From NCBI GenBank assembly GCA_015655255.1, contig JAATFJ010000255.1:1-5660 (forward strand): a stretch of 5,660 nucleotides of DNA, written 5' to 3'. Origin of the DNA: Actinomycetales bacterium (GTDB taxonomy: Bacteria; Actinomycetota; Actinomycetes; Actinomycetales; Microbacteriaceae). Positions 1 through 5,164 of the stretch are shown here, piece by piece. The notes under the pieces are model-generated. The model made no database searches. It saw only the letters and a program-made list of their open reading frames with translations, and was not told the origin of the DNA. Numbering within the stretch: the first letter of the stretch is position 1; every line of letters starts with the position of its first letter. Made by a program: the position numbers and the translations under genes.

Positions 1-35
1 ACATGCCCCCGCGTGATGCACGTTGCGTGACGGAT

Positions 36-54
36 GTCATGCCCGAGACATGAC
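36..54. promoter_or_regulatory. Inverted repeat, candidate operator of the exporter/two-component operon
   Basis: GTCATG (36-41) and CATGAC (49-54) form a perfect 6-bp inverted repeat around a 7-nt spacer. One step further out the flanks match at one of two positions (A34/T56 pair, T35/G55 do not). It lies 45-63 bp upstream of the ATPase start. Dyads of this size are typical for dimeric NarL/LuxR-type regulators, and the last gene of the operon encodes one, so autoregulation is a reasonable inference. I could not place a convincing -35/-10 pair next to it. Confidence 0.4.
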
Positions 55-98
55 GTTCCCCAGATCCGTCGCGGGGCGTGCCCCGGCACGGTGGAGGT

Positions 99-1001
99 AT
101 GACACACGCCGCCATCGCCCTGCAAGGGCTGAGCAAGCGCTTCGGCACCGTGCAGGCCGCAGGTCCCCTCGACCTCACGGTGCAGGCCGGGGAGGTCGTC
201 GCCGTCCTCGGACCCAACGGGGCGGGCAAGACGACGATGCTCGACATGATTCTGGGCCTCAGCGATCCGACGACGGGGTCGGTGCTCATCCACGGGGCCC
301 CGCCCCGTCAGGCGATCGCGGCCGGGCGCATCTCCGCCGTCCTCCAGACCGGTGGCCTGCTCCGCGATCTCACGGTGCAGGAGACGGTCGCTGCGGTCGC
401 CGCGATCTTCGGCGTCGAGGAGCGCACCGCAGAGGTCATCCGGCGGGCCGACCTCACCGAGATATCCGGGCGCCGGGTGGGCAAGTGCTCGGGCGGCGAG
501 CAGCAGCGCGTGAAGTTCGCGCTCGCCCTCATCCCCGATCCGGATGTGCTCATCCTCGACGAGCCGACCGCGGGAATGGACGTGACCGCCCGCCGCCGCT
601 TCTGGGCGGCGATGACCGCGGATGCGCAGGCGGGCCGCACGATCCTCTTCGCCACGCACTACCTCGAGGAGGCGGAGCAGTACGCGCGGCGCACGGTCGT
701 GATGAATCGCGGCCTCGTCGTCGCCGATGCGCCCACCGCGCAATTGCGCGCCTCTCTGGGCGGGCAGACCGTCTCCGCGCTCGTGCCGGAGGGAGCCGAG
801 GCGACCCTCGCCGCCCTCCCCGGCGTCACACATCTCGAAACCCTCGCCGAGGGGCGCATCACCCTGAGCACGGAGGACTCCGACGCCGTCGCCCGCCTCC
901 TCCTCACCGAGCTCGGCGGCAGTGACATCGAGATCGCCCCGCCAGCGCTGGAGACGGCCTTCACCGAACTGACCGAGCCCACCGAGGAGAACCCCTCATG
1001 A
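99..1001 (+). CDS. ABC-2 type exporter, ATP-binding subunit
   Basis: This is the cytoplasmic ATPase that powers the membrane permease encoded next. Counting from ATG 99 (300 residues), it has a Walker A motif GPNGAGKTT at 38-46, a Q-loop glutamine at 83, a signature CSGGEQQ at 130-136 (Cys where Leu is usual), Walker B VLILDEP at 150-156 with Asp154 and Glu155, a D-loop near 158-161 and an H-loop His187. The roughly 110-residue tail after the nucleotide-binding fold, with a final ALETAFTELT segment, is typical of drug-type (DrrA/CcmA-like) exporter ATPases. The start is uncertain. A GGAGG sits at 93-97, only 1 nt before ATG 99, too close to serve it. An in-frame GTG at 78 would add seven residues but has no better ribosome site. 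I prefer ATG 99 because the fold begins right after it. The stop overlaps the permease start (ATGA), indicating translational coupling. The substrate is unknown; antibiotic, lipid or peptide export are all possible. Confidence 0.92.
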   Translation: MTHAAIALQGLSKRFGTVQAAGPLDLTVQAGEVVAVLGPNGAGKTTMLDMILGLSDPTTGSVLIHGAPPRQAIAAGRISAVLQTGGLLRDLTVQETVAAVAAIFGVEERTAEVIRRADLTEISGRRVGKCSGGEQQRVKFALALIPDPDVLILDEPTAGMDVTARRRFWAAMTADAQAGRTILFATHYLEEAEQYARRTVVMNRGLVVADAPTAQLRASLGGQTVSALVPEGAEATLAALPGVTHLETLAEGRITLSTEDSDAVARLLLTELGGSDIEIAPPALETAFTELTEPTEENPS

Positions 1002-1756
1002 CCGCCCTTCCCCTCACCTATCTGCGCATCGAGCTGGTCCGCCAGCTGCGCAACGTCTTCACCATCGTCTTTACGCTCGTCCTCCCTGCGATCATGTACC
1101 TCATCTTCGGGGCGGGGGCATCGTGGGGGTCGCAGTCCGCGGGAGAGGGGAACGTCGCCTTCTCCGTCATGGTCTCGATGGGGGCGTACGGTGCGATGGT
1201 GGCGATGACCTCGCTCACCTCAGCCGCCGCGGCCGAGTCCGCGCAGGGCTGGGGCCGCCAGCTCGCCCTCACGCCGCTCGGCACACCGAGGTATGCGGGC
1301 GTCAAGGTCCTCGTCGCGCTCGCCTATGCGACCGCCGCCATGCTGATCGTCTACGTGCTCGGCGCCTTCACCGGTACCGAGGGCGGCGCGCTGTGGCGGT
1401 GGTTCGCGTGCGGCGCGATCACCCTCATCACAAGCGCCATCTATGGGCTGTACGGTCTGGGGATCGGACTCCTCTTCCCGTCCGATGCAGCGACGGGCAT
1501 CGCCGCCTCCGCGCTCACGCTGTTCGCCTTCTTCGGGAACGTCTTCATGCCGCTCGGCGGAGTCATGCTCACGATCGCGCACTTCACCCCCATGTACGGC
1601 GTGGTGGCCCTCGCGCGCTGGCCCCTCACGGAGGGCTGGGTGGATTCCGGCGTGCAGGATGCGCTGTGGATGCCGCTCGTCAACACCGTTGTGTGGGCAC
1701 TCGTCTTCGCGGCGCTCGTCGCGCTTGGGGTGCGCCGGTCCCGGCGTCGACAGTGA
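998..1756 (+). CDS. ABC-2 type exporter, membrane permease subunit
   Basis: This 252-residue protein is the transmembrane half of the exporter and would pair with the upstream ATPase, probably as two copies of each. Six hydrophobic segments are visible at about 20-40, 53-74, 103-125, 136-160, 164-187 and 224-245, the standard ABC-2 topology. A short amphipathic N-terminus carries RIELVRQLRN, and the C-terminus is basic (VRRSRRRQ), consistent with a cytoplasmic location. The segment WGRQLALTPLG between helices 2 and 3 resembles the coupling region of drug-resistance permeases. The start is well supported: GAGGAGA at 984-990 stands 7 nt before ATG 998, and the ATG overlaps the ATPase stop by 4 bp. 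Only 15 bp separate it from the kinase gene, so all four genes are probably co-transcribed. Transport substrate and direction are inferred from the family (efflux). Confidence 0.9.
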   Translation: MTALPLTYLRIELVRQLRNVFTIVFTLVLPAIMYLIFGAGASWGSQSAGEGNVAFSVMVSMGAYGAMVAMTSLTSAAAAESAQGWGRQLALTPLGTPRYAGVKVLVALAYATAAMLIVYVLGAFTGTEGGALWRWFACGAITLITSAIYGLYGLGIGLLFPSDAATGIAASALTLFAFFGNVFMPLGGVMLTIAHFTPMYGVVALARWPLTEGWVDSGVQDALWMPLVNTVVWALVFAALVALGVRRSRRRQ

Positions 1757-1771
1757 GGTTAGGGTTCTTCC

Positions 1772-3178
1772 ATGAGTCCCCTTGCGTCGTCCGCACGCCG
1801 GAAGAGCGTGAATCCGTGGGACCGCTACAGCTGGCTCATGGCGGCCATCTGGCTCGTCTTCCTCTACTATCCGACCTCGATGCTCACCGCAGCACCCCGA
1901 CAGACCCCGGCGACGGTGCTCGCCGGGGTGGGCATCGTCGTCTTCGTCGCCGCCTACCTGCTGATGTTCCGGCTGGGTGGTCAGGTCGGGGTGATGGGGA
2001 ATATCCCACCACTGCGGTCTTGGCTCTTCTTCGGGACCATGATCCTGTGCGTGCTGCTGTGCATCCCCGCTCTCGGCGGTGGGGTGTTGTCCTTCCTCCC
2101 CTTCCTTGTCACGGGCGCGGCGTTCCAGTTCCCATGGCGGGTGTTCCTCTCTGTTGCCGGCGTCTCGATCGCGCTCGCGCTGGCCTTCGCCCTCCTCACG
2201 GGCCAGTGGAGCGCCTACGGAGGACTCCTGCTCGTCATCCTGCTGCTCAGTGTGGCAATGTTCCTCACGACCTGGCTCATCCGGCGCTCCGTCGACGCCG
2301 ACCGGCTCACGGTGGAGCTCGCGACCTCGGAGGAGCGCGAGGCCGTCGCGCGGGACGTGCACGATCTCATCGGGCATTCGCTCACGGTCGTGAAGCTCAA
2401 GGCGCAGCTCGCTCGTCGGCTCGTGCGCAGCGACCCGGATCGAGCCGTCGCGGAGCTGGAGGAGATCGAGCGGATCACCGCGGAGGCGATCGGCGGGGTC
2501 CGTGCGACGGTGACGGGGCTGCGGGCGGAAGGCTTCGCCGCGCAGCTCGATGCATCGCGGACCGCGCTCGCCACCGCCGGCGTCGTCATGGAGGTCGTGG
2601 GGGAGGCGGCGATGCTCTCCCCAGCGCAGGCGATCCCCGCGGGCTGGGTGCTCCGGGAGGCGACGACGAACGTCCTGCGTCATGCCGGTGCCGCGCGGAT
2701 GCGCGTGACGGTGCGTCCCGGCGAGGTCCTCATCGAGGACGATGGCGCCGGGCTGTCGGGGAAGCCCGGCAATGGTATGCGCGGCATGGCGGAGCGGGCC
2801 TCGGCGGCGGGCGCCGTCTGCACGATCGATGCGTCCGCGCTCGGCGGAGTGAGGGTGGGTCTCGTATGGTTATCCGGCTGCTGCTCGTGGACGATCAGGC
2901 GCTCGTGCGCGGCGCCCTCGGCGCGCTCCTGGAGCTGGAGGGGGACCTGGAGGTCGTCGGCGCCGCGGGCGAGGCGGAGACGGCGGTCGCGCTCGCCGCG
3001 GAGCTCGCCCCCGACGTATGCCTCATGGACATCCAGCTGCCGGGGACCGACGGCATCGCGGCGACCACGCGCGTGCGGGCCGCGTCCCCCGCGACGCGCG
3101 TGCTCATCGTCACGACCTTCGCCCGGCCCGGGTACCTCCGCGCGGCTCTGGACGCCGGAGCCGCGGGCTTCGTCGTGA
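1772..3178 (+). CDS. DesK/NarX-type sensor histidine kinase whose frame runs past its expected end
   Basis: The N-terminal 365 residues form a membrane sensor kinase. About six hydrophobic helices lie at 21-40, 47-66, 81-101, 106-122, 123-144 and 148-170. A HisKA_3 dimerisation domain follows, with the phospho-acceptor motif ARDVHDLIGHSL (His197), then an HATPase_c domain with an N-box (REATTN, Asn300), a D-box (IEDDGAG, 321-327) and a G-box (GNGMRGMAER, 333-342). No separate extracytoplasmic domain is visible, so it probably senses within the membrane. AGGG at 1761-1764 is 7 nt before ATG 1772. The homologous body ends at about residue 365, in GGVRVGLV. There the frame reads TGG at 2867-2869 where TGA would give the usual ATGA overlap with the regulator start at 2866. 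As written, the frame continues to 3178, adding 103 residues rich in Arg, Ser and Pro that are the out-of-phase image of the regulator gene. The kinase call is secure. The tail is probably not a selected sequence; a mutation or a base error is likely. Confidence 0.85.
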   Translation: MSPLASSARRKSVNPWDRYSWLMAAIWLVFLYYPTSMLTAAPRQTPATVLAGVGIVVFVAAYLLMFRLGGQVGVMGNIPPLRSWLFFGTMILCVLLCIPALGGGVLSFLPFLVTGAAFQFPWRVFLSVAGVSIALALAFALLTGQWSAYGGLLLVILLLSVAMFLTTWLIRRSVDADRLTVELATSEEREAVARDVHDLIGHSLTVVKLKAQLARRLVRSDPDRAVAELEEIERITAEAIGGVRATVTGLRAEGFAAQLDASRTALATAGVVMEVVGEAAMLSPAQAIPAGWVLREATTNVLRHAGAARMRVTVRPGEVLIEDDGAGLSGKPGNGMRGMAERASAAGAVCTIDASALGGVRVGLVWLSGCCSWTIRRSCAAPSARSWSWRGTWRSSAPRARRRRRSRSPRSSPPTYASWTSSCRGPTASRRPRACGPRPPRRACSSSRPSPGPGTSARLWTPEPRASS

Positions 3179-3474
3179 AGGATGCGCCCGCCGAGCAGCT
3201 CGCCGACGCCGTCCGGCGCGTGCACGCGGGGCTGCGCGTCGTCGACCCCGCGCTCGCCGAGGCCTCCCTGTTCGAGGGGACGAATCCGCTCACCGAGCGT
3301 GAGCAGCAGGTGCTCCGGCTCGCGCAGGACGGCCGTTCCGTCGCGACGATCGCCGCCGAGGTGTACCTGTCCGCGGGCACCGTGCGCAACCACCTCTCCG
3401 CAGCGATCGGCAAGACGGGGGCGGAGAACCGCGCCCAGGCGGCCCGCATCGCCGCGGACCGCGGCTGGCTGTAG
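2866..3474 (+). CDS. NarL/LuxR-family response regulator
   Basis: This 202-residue protein is the cognate cytoplasmic regulator of the kinase before it. The receiver domain occupies about 3-120, with acidic residues Asp9 and Asp10, the phospho-acceptor Asp55 in CLMDIQLPG, conserved Thr83/Thr84 and Lys105. The C-terminal LuxR-type helix-turn-helix spans about 140-200: it begins PLTEREQQVL and contains the recognition helix in SAGTVRNHLSAAIGK. Length and order are normal for the family, with no missing key residue. The start ATG 2866 lies inside the kinase frame, with GAGGG at 2851-2855 ten nt upstream, so translation should be coupled to the kinase. If ribosomes now read through the former kinase stop, they would traverse this gene out of phase and might reduce its initiation. 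It most likely activates its own operon; the dyad at 36-54 is a candidate site. It ends with TAG. Confidence 0.93.
   Translation: MVIRLLLVDDQALVRGALGALLELEGDLEVVGAAGEAETAVALAAELAPDVCLMDIQLPGTDGIAATTRVRAASPATRVLIVTTFARPGYLRAALDAGAAGFVVKDAPAEQLADAVRRVHAGLRVVDPALAEASLFEGTNPLTEREQQVLRLAQDGRSVATIAAEVYLSAGTVRNHLSAAIGKTGAENRAQAARIAADRGWL
2867..2869 (+). other. Site of apparently lost kinase stop codon (TGG in place of TGA)
   Basis: The kinase frame reads GTA TGG while the regulator frame reads ATG GTT. If G2869 were A, the kinase would end exactly at its domain boundary and the junction would be ATGA, the same overlap used at 998-1001 earlier in this operon. The ancestral TGA is inferred, not observed. 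Confidence 0.55.
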
Positions 3475-3477
3475 GGG

Positions 3478-3493
3478 CCTGGCGTCCGCCGGG
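3478..3493 (+). terminator. Weak hairpin after the response regulator gene
   Basis: CCTGGC (3478-3483) can pair with GCCGGG (3488-3493), including one G-U pair, around a GTCC loop. It starts four bases after the regulator stop. There is no U-run, only GTTCCC, so it is a doubtful intrinsic terminator. Confidence 0.2.
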
Positions 3494-3508
3494 GTTCCCG
3501 TGCGCCGC

Positions 3509-3626
3509 TCGGGGAGCCACCGAAGTCTCGGGGAGCCACCGAAGTCTCGGGGAACCGCACAAGTGTCGGAGCACGCGGCGGAGATCCTCCGAGGTTTCTG
3601 CGATTCTCCGAAGTTGCGGAGCACGC
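3509..3626. repeat. Degenerate tandem array of 19-nt repeats in the gap between two modules
   Basis: The gap 3475-3736 has no gene but holds five related 19-nt units. Units 1-3 abut at 3520-3538, 3539-3557 and 3558-3576; units 4 and 5 abut at 3589-3607 and 3608-3626. Unit 1 reads CCGAAGTCTCGGGGAGCCA; unit 2 differs from it in two bases and the others are more diverged. In another phase, TCGGGGAGCCACCGAAGTC occurs twice perfectly at 3509-3527 and 3528-3546. A higher-order repeat is also present: CGGAGCACGCGG recurs at 3567-3578 and 3617-3628, each followed by a GGCGGAG(A/G)TCC block. Small dyads lie within it: CCGA-N4-TCGG in units 1 and 2, CTCCG-N6-CGGAG at 3606-3621 and CGGAG-ATC-CTCCG at 3579-3591. 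Role unknown; a mobile REP-like element, structured transcript or protein-binding array are options. Confidence 0.75.
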
Positions 3627-3698
3627 GGGCGGAGGTCCGGGCTCGGCGGGCGGGTCTCCGGGGCTTGCCGGGGGCTTCCGCCCGCGGAAACGGGCTCG

Positions 3699-3704
3699 TA
3701 GACT
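3699..3704 (+). promoter_or_regulatory. Candidate -10 element for the GAF regulator gene
   Basis: TAGACT fits the TAnnnT pattern of actinobacterial housekeeping promoters and lies 33 bp before the GTG start, in a context otherwise poor in A and T. The hexamer 17 bp upstream (TTCCGC, 3676-3681) is a weak -35. It is also part of a tight dyad TTCCGC-CC-GCGGAA at 3676-3689 that could be an operator. Confidence 0.4.
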
Positions 3705-3736
3705 GGGCGCATCCTTCATCGACGAGGGGAGTTTCC

Positions 3737-4753
3737 GTGCGTTCTGCGTGGTCGTCAGATCGCGACACCGCCCTCGCGGGCTCGCGTCTCATCATCGAGC
3801 GCGCGCATGAGGAGCTCCTCGCGGGGAACACCGACGACCGGCGCCTGCAGCAGGTGCGTCCGCTCGTGCGTGAATCGTGGGAGCGGTCGTGGCGGCAGCG
3901 GGTCGGCGCCGAGGACCTGCCGCCCATCGAGCTGCGCGGCGACGAGCTCGACGGCGTGCGCCGCACGCATCCGCTCGCGGGCATCCTCGCCCTTCTCCGC
4001 GGTCTCCTGCTCCCCGGTGACGCGGCGGAGTCCGGCGTCACCCTCGCCGTGGGCGACCGCGACGGCACCCTGCTCTGGGTGGAGGGAGACCGGAGACTGC
4101 GCGCCCTCGTCGCCGATATGGGCTTCGTCGCGGGCGCGAACTGGTCGGAACGCTCGGTCGGCACCGCGGTGCCCGGCACGGCGCTGCGCATGGAACGTAC
4201 GGTGCAGATCCGCGGCGCCGAGCACCACAACCGGCACGTCGCTCCGTGGTCGTGCACGGCCGCGCCCGTCTTCGACCCGGAGACCCGCCGTCTCCTCGGC
4301 GTGATCGACGTCACCGGAGGCCCCGAGGCCGCGAGCCCGCAGGCGCAGTTGCTCCTCGAAGCCGCGGCCCGCGCGGCGGAGTCGGAGATCCTCGTCAGCA
4401 GGCTCCGCGCACGGAGCGCCTCGCCCCCGCCGCGACGCTCCCCCCGGCGGATGAGCGGCGCCGCGCACACCGTCCTCCGCGTCCTCGGCCGCGATCGCGC
4501 CCTCCTCGACGTCCGCGGCACCGGCGGCGAGAAGGGCATCGCGCTGAGCGCCCGCCACGCCGAAATCCTCCTCCTGCTCGCCGTGCACCGTCAGGGACTC
4601 TCCGCGGAACGGCTCGCCGAGCTCGTCTACGGCGATGCCGCGGGCGCCGATACCCTCCGCCCCGAGATGGTGCGGTTGCGGAAGGTCCTCGCCCCGATCG
4701 CCGCGGAACTCGTGCCCTCCTCCCGCCCCTACCGTCTTTCCCGCCCCCTGTAG
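3737..4753 (+). CDS. GAF-domain transcriptional regulator of aldehyde metabolism (AcoR-like), truncated by in-frame stop
   Basis: This 338-residue product is a cytoplasmic DNA-binding sensor, probably controlling the aldehyde dehydrogenase gene downstream. Residues 40-80 contain the VRESWERSW and THPL motifs seen at the N-terminus of AcoR-type regulators. Residues 85-220 look like a GAF-type ligand domain, with LAVGDRDGTLLWVEGD, GANWSERSVGTAVPGTAL, EHHNRHVAPWSCTAAPVFD and LLGVIDVTG. After a Pro/Arg-rich linker (226-240), residues 245-335 form a winged-helix region (LSARHAEILLLLAVH, GLSAERLAELVYGD, MVRLRKVL, RPYRL) resembling OmpR/SARP-type domains. There is no AAA+ domain, unlike proteobacterial AcoR, so sigma-54 activation is not expected. 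The start GTG 3737 is chosen because GAGGGGAG (3724-3731) lies 5 nt upstream. TAG at 4751-4753 interrupts the frame, which then stays open to 5113 with related sequence, so the intact gene would encode about 458 residues. Both the sensor and the DNA-binding region survive, so partial function is possible. Confidence 0.82.
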   Translation: MRSAWSSDRDTALAGSRLIIERAHEELLAGNTDDRRLQQVRPLVRESWERSWRQRVGAEDLPPIELRGDELDGVRRTHPLAGILALLRGLLLPGDAAESGVTLAVGDRDGTLLWVEGDRRLRALVADMGFVAGANWSERSVGTAVPGTALRMERTVQIRGAEHHNRHVAPWSCTAAPVFDPETRRLLGVIDVTGGPEAASPQAQLLLEAAARAAESEILVSRLRARSASPPPRRSPRRMSGAAHTVLRVLGRDRALLDVRGTGGEKGIALSARHAEILLLLAVHRQGLSAERLAELVYGDAAGADTLRPEMVRLRKVLAPIAAELVPSSRPYRLSRPL

Positions 4754-5113
4754 ACGGATGCGCAGCAGGTGCTTGCGCTCCTCGATCGCGGTGCGCATCG
4801 GCTCGCGCTCCTCGCCTATCAGGGGCCTGTGCTCCCCGAGTCTGCGTCCCCCGGCGTCGAAGACGTGCGGGCGACGGTGCGCCGCTCCCTCCGCGAGGCG
4901 ATGCTCGCCGAAGCGAGCCTCGACGTCCTCCTCTCCTACGCCGAGATCGCGGAGGGGAGCGACGACATCGAGGTGCTCCGACTCTGCCTCACGAAGCTTC
5001 CGCCCCGTTCGCCGCGGCGTGCGGGGCTCGTCGCCCGCATCGAGAGAGGGGAGGAGGAGGCCTCGCAAGCGGATGCAACGTTGCGCATCGGGCTGCAACG
5101 GCGCATCGCCTAG
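4754..5113 (+). pseudogene. C-terminal remnant of the GAF regulator beyond the in-frame TAG
   Basis: This stretch continues the regulator in the same frame for 119 codons and ends at TAG 5111-5113. It begins TDAQQVLALLDRGAHR and includes GPVLPESASPGVEDVR, VRRSLREAMLAEASLDVLL, a helical segment around EGSDDIEVLRLCLTKLP and RRAGLVARIERGEEEA. It looks like a conserved helical C-terminal domain of the regulator family rather than random sequence, with coding-like codon use (G/C third positions). The only internal start in frame is GTG 4769, preceded by GCAGG with no spacer, so independent translation is unlikely. I therefore treat it as the untranslated tail of a gene broken by one nonsense codon. 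A GAG-to-TAG change (Glu to stop) would be the simplest cause. The alternative is a genuinely separate small protein, which I consider improbable. Confidence 0.75.
5065..5108. promoter_or_regulatory. Palindrome with phased direct repeats, candidate operator for the aldehyde dehydrogenase gene
   Basis: GCAACGTTGC at 5075-5084 is a perfect 10-bp palindrome. TGCAACG occurs at 5074-5080 and again at 5094-5100, exactly 20 bp apart, and GCGCATCG at 5083-5090 and 5101-5108. A further GCAA at 5065-5068 puts three GCAA cores on one helical face (5065, 5075, 5095). The cluster sits 57-100 bp upstream of ATG 5165, inside the last codons of the broken regulator gene. Binding by the GAF regulator is inference. 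Confidence 0.4.
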
Positions 5114-5124
5114 TTTCGTGGACA

Positions 5125-5144
5125 GCGCGGCAGTGCCGCCGCGC
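5125..5144 (+). other. Hairpin in the leader of the aldehyde dehydrogenase gene
   Basis: GCGCGGC (5125-5131) pairs perfectly with GCCGCGC (5138-5144) around a 6-nt AGTGCC loop. It lies between the regulator frame's final stop and the ribosome site at 5153. With no U-run it is not a classical terminator. It could be an operator dyad, an mRNA stabiliser, or chance in GC-rich DNA. Confidence 0.35.
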
Positions 5145-5152
5145 AGGCATCG

Positions 5153-5158
5153 AAGGAG
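5153..5158 (+). promoter_or_regulatory. Ribosome binding site that decides the dehydrogenase start
   Basis: AAGGAG stands 6 nt before ATG 5165. A second in-frame ATG at 5159 directly abuts this site and would be badly spaced, so 5165 is the better start. Confidence 0.75.
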
Positions 5159-5164
5159 ATGAAC

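Noticed and set aside
23..925. Plus-strand frame overlapping the ATPase in another phase
   Set aside because: Arg/Gly/His-rich shadow of the ATPase, which has all nucleotide-binding motifs in its own frame.
1220..2683. Minus-strand open frame opposite the permease and kinase
   Set aside because: Low-complexity Arg/Glu/His-rich translation with no domain signature, opposite two well-supported genes.
1123..2865. Upstream extension of the response regulator frame, giving a 783-residue protein
   Set aside because: Only the part from 2866 has family similarity; the rest is the shifted reading of the permease and kinase genes.
2860..2880. Programmed -1 frameshift producing a kinase-regulator fusion
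   Set aside because: The regulator is in the -1 frame relative to the kinase, but there is no slippery heptamer at the junction and the regulator has its own ATG and upstream GAGGG.
3509..3628. CRISPR array
   Set aside because: The 19-nt units abut directly or are separated by a repeated connector; there are no unique spacers of regular length and no cas genes.
4751..4753. Amber recoding (TAG read as an amino acid)
   Set aside because: TAG serves as the ordinary terminal stop of the response regulator (3472-3474) and of the regulator frame itself (5111-5113), and there is no sign of a dedicated suppression system in the window.
4980..5164. Sigma-54 promoter expected from the AcoR resemblance
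   Set aside because: The regulator has no AAA+ domain, actinobacteria generally lack sigma-54, and no GG-N10-GC pair of convincing form was identified.
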